In this document: one piece after another, positions 42,559-44,287 of the stretch | Numbering within the stretch: the first letter of the stretch is position 1 | How the letters are laid out: every line of letters starts with the position of its first letter | The notes under the pieces: generated by a model | What the model saw: only the letters and a program-made list of their open reading frames with translations | Databases searched by the model: none | Told to the model about the DNA's origin: nothing | Translations under genes and position numbers: made by a program | Assembly (NCBI GenBank): GCA_030753265.1 | Contig: JASMCQ010000016.1 | Span: 1 to 44,287 of the forward strand | Reading direction: 5' to 3' | Origin: Dehalococcoidia bacterium | GTDB lineage: Bacteria; Chloroflexota; Dehalococcoidia; UBA3495 | Length of the DNA stretch: 44,287 nt

Positions 42559-43503
42559 ATGACGGTCGAAGTCCGCAACCTATTGGCCAATCCGGAGACC
42601 ATCCCCTTCTCCCGTTTGAAGTACCTGGCCCGAAATCCTGACGAGGACGTGGTCAAGTTCTTCAACGAGCTTTTCAACCTGGCGGCAGTGGCCAAGGATG
42701 AAGACGACTGGTCCCCCGTGGAGCAGTTCCTGGACCGGTGGGAAGACCTCCTGGTTTTGCGTCTCGAGCCACCGATGCGTTACGACAAAGCGCCCTGGGC
42801 CCCCTTCACCAAGCCGCTTTCCGAGGCCCGGATCGCCGTCCTGACCACCGGCGGCATATACGTAGAGGGCCAAACCCCTTTCGACGTCAACGGTGACTGG
42901 AGCTTTCGGGAGATCCCCCTGGACTCCCCCGCCGGGGATTTCCGGGTGGCCCACACCCACTACGACACCACCGGCGTCGCCGAGGACGTTGACGCCGTGC
43001 TGGCGATGCATCGCCTGGTGGAGCTGGAAGCCGAGGGGTTGATCGGCGAGGCCGTGAGCCCTGCCTACAGTTTCATGGGGTACATCCCCGATCCTTCCGG
43101 CCTCATCGAGGCTACGGCCCCGGAAGTGGGCGAGCGGTTGAAGGAGGCCAAGGTCGACGGGGCCGTGATCGGCACCACTTGACCCCGGTGCCATCAGTCC
43201 GGCGGACTGATCGCCCGGGCCATCGAGGCAGCCGGCGTGCCCACCGTGGTGGTGATGCTGGACCGGCGCAAGGCGGCAACCATGTCGGTCCCCCGAGGGT
43301 TGGTGCTCCGCTTCCCCTTCGGACGGCCCTTCGGCGCGCCGGGAAATCCGGACCAGCAGCGGGTGGTGCTGGAGGACGCCCTGGCGTTGCTCAGCTCGGC
43401 CCAGTTGCCGGGGGAGATACAGACCAAGCCCTATCGCTGGCGGCGTGAGGATTTCGGGCGGATCCTGGCGGAGCGGCGGGCGGCCCGGTCCGCGGGGAGC
43501 TAG
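42559..43503 (+). CDS. GrdB-family reductase subunit, selenoprotein with in-frame UGA
   Basis: Belongs to the glycine/sarcosine/betaine/D-proline reductase selenoprotein B family, whose active site is a U-x-x-C motif. The frame runs from ATG 42559 to TAG 43501-43503 (314 aa) with one TGA at 43180-43182. Before it the protein reads AKVDGAVIGTT; after it, PRCHQSGGLIARAIEAAGVP. That gives T-U-P-R-C-H, the family pattern at residue 208 where relatives have Sec or Cys. The downstream part (PTVVVMLDRRKAATMSVPRG ... RFPFGRPFGAPGNPDQQ) is conserved family sequence and ends normally, so the TGA is not a true stop. A SECIS-like hairpin follows the TGA. GGAG precedes ATG 42559 by five bases; GTG 42553 is an alternative. 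No other reductase subunit is nearby, so the substrate is unknown. Confidence 0.85.
43183..43219 (+). promoter_or_regulatory. Bacterial SECIS-like hairpin after the UGA
   Basis: ATCAGTCC (43193-43200) pairs perfectly with GGACTGAT (43204-43211) around the loop GGC. Below this GC (43190-43191) pairs with GC (43213-43214), and CCCGG (43184-43188) with CCGGG (43215-43219), leaving T43189 bulged. The loop starts 19 bases after the UGA. Bacterial SECIS elements need a loop with G-G or G-U about 16-37 bases downstream, and E. coli fdhF also has a bulged U. Confidence 0.75.
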
Positions 43504-43570
43504 TAGTCCGGTGGTGCGGCCGCCCCGCGTCTTACCCTTCACCCGAACAAAGTGAAGCGGAGGAAGGCCA

Positions 43571-44287
43571 ATGATTGACCTGCTGATCAAGAACGGGCTG
43601 ATCGTCGACGGCACGGGCAGCCCCGGCTTCTACGGCGCGGCCGCCATAACCGGAGACACGGTTCACATCCTGCGGGGAGACGTATCCGGCCTGGAGTCTG
43701 CCCGTACCATCGACGCCACCGGCAAGGTGGTCAGCCCCGGCTTTATCGATTTCCACGCCCACTCCGCGCTGATGCCTCTGTGGGAACCACGGCACGAGCC
43801 GAAGGTGCGGCAGGGAATCACGACCGAGCTTATCGGGGTCGACGGAAACTCCTATGCCCCATTCAGCAGCGAGGAAGACCTCATCCAGTTCGCGGACCTG
43901 AACTCGGGGCTGGAGGGCAGCCTCCCTCTGCCCGGCCGGTGGTCCAGCGTCGCCGAGTACCTCGACCTGTTCGACGGGAAGGTTGCGGTCAACATCGCCT
44001 ACATCATCGGTAACTCCGCCATCCGCATCGGCGCCATGGGCTGGAAGGATCGGCCGGCCTCTCCGGCCGATATACGGAGCATGCGGGCGATATTGCGAGA
44101 AGGAATGGAGGACGGGGCCTTCGGCATCTCCACCGGGCTGGACTACCCTCCCGGCTGCTACGCCGATACCGGGGAGCTGATCGAGATCAGCGAAGAGGCG
44201 GCCCGGCTGGGCGGAATCTACCACACCCACGTTCGGAACACCCTGGGAGACCGGTTCCTCGACCCGCTGAAGGAAGCGGTCGAGATC
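43571..44287 (+). CDS. D-aminoacylase / N-acyl-D-amino-acid deacylase family amidohydrolase (3' end beyond window)
   Basis: The first 239 codons of an amidohydrolase of the N-acyl-D-amino-acid deacylase group. It begins MIDLLIKNGLIVDGTGSPGF, then VVSPGFIDFHAHSAL with metal ligands His62 and His64, KVRQGITTELIGVDGNS, LREGMEDGAFGISTGLDYPP and IYHTHVRN. The usual GNCG-type Cys motif of D-aminoacylases is replaced by GVDGNS, so the substrate may differ. GGAGG lies upstream of the ATG. It follows the selenoprotein gene by 67 bases and could be co-transcribed with it. Confidence 0.87.
   Translation, partial: MIDLLIKNGLIVDGTGSPGFYGAAAITGDTVHILRGDVSGLESARTIDATGKVVSPGFIDFHAHSALMPLWEPRHEPKVRQGITTELIGVDGNSYAPFSSEEDLIQFADLNSGLEGSLPLPGRWSSVAEYLDLFDGKVAVNIAYIIGNSAIRIGAMGWKDRPASPADIRSMRAILREGMEDGAFGISTGLDYPPGCYADTGELIEISEEAARLGGIYHTHVRNTLGDRFLDPLKEAVEI

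Noticed and set aside
42559..43182. GrdB-like gene read as a pseudogene cut short by a stop codon
   Set aside because: The frame stays open and conserved beyond the TGA to a normal TAG, the TGA sits at the family's Sec/Cys position, and a SECIS-like hairpin follows. Decay would not produce this combination.

Overview
The window is GC-rich, gene-dense bacterial chromosome. I judge it to be from a Chloroflexota bacterium, most likely a SAR202/Dehalococcoidia-type lineage. The grounds are the unusually short EF-Ts (166 aa), the gene order rpsB-tsf-pyrH-frr-uppS-cdsA-dxr-rseP-ispG-proS, and accessory genes frequent in such genomes (family III CoA-transferases, GrdB-like reductase subunits, D-aminoacylase-type amidohydrolases). 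This is inference from gene content and family memory, not a phylogeny.

Layout. The left edge holds the first 31 codons of an outward-facing transposase, then about 580 bp without a gene, then a fused double CoA-transferase. Positions 3.2-11.2 kb are housekeeping: rplS, priA, def, a CCA-adding enzyme, secD and secF. Positions 11.2-12.1 kb are a repeat island: inverted repeats bracketing a start-less GIY-YIG nuclease, a compact hairpin of the same repeat, and two different tandem repeats. A leaderless-looking alcohol dehydrogenase gene and the divergent nfo-protease-pgpA cluster follow. The large operon at 15.1-25.3 kb couples translation (S2, EF-Ts, RRF, ProRS), UMP kinase, lipid and isoprenoid synthesis (UppS, CdsA, Dxr, IspG) and a site-2 protease.

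From 25.4 to 27.5 kb a minus-strand set holds two tandem RidA paralogues, a divergent RuvC-like protein and a small zinc-ribbon protein, with a perfect GAAC-N4-GTTC (LexA/SOS-type) box upstream. pheS-pheT-moeA plus an unknown gene read forward to 33.4 kb. infC-rpmI-rplT read backward and end in a strong terminator; infC appears to use an AUA start codon. From 34.9 to 42.1 kb lie an M20 peptidase, a PAC2-family protein, a lipoprotein, an amidohydrolase, a second M50 protease and two unrecognised proteins.

The most striking feature is at 42.56-43.50 kb: a GrdB-family reductase gene with an in-frame TGA in a U-x-x-C-H context. A 15-bp hairpin with a GG-containing loop follows directly, so the gene is best read as a selenoprotein with a bacterial SECIS element. 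The window ends inside a D-aminoacylase-type amidohydrolase gene. No tRNA, rRNA or CRISPR array was seen.
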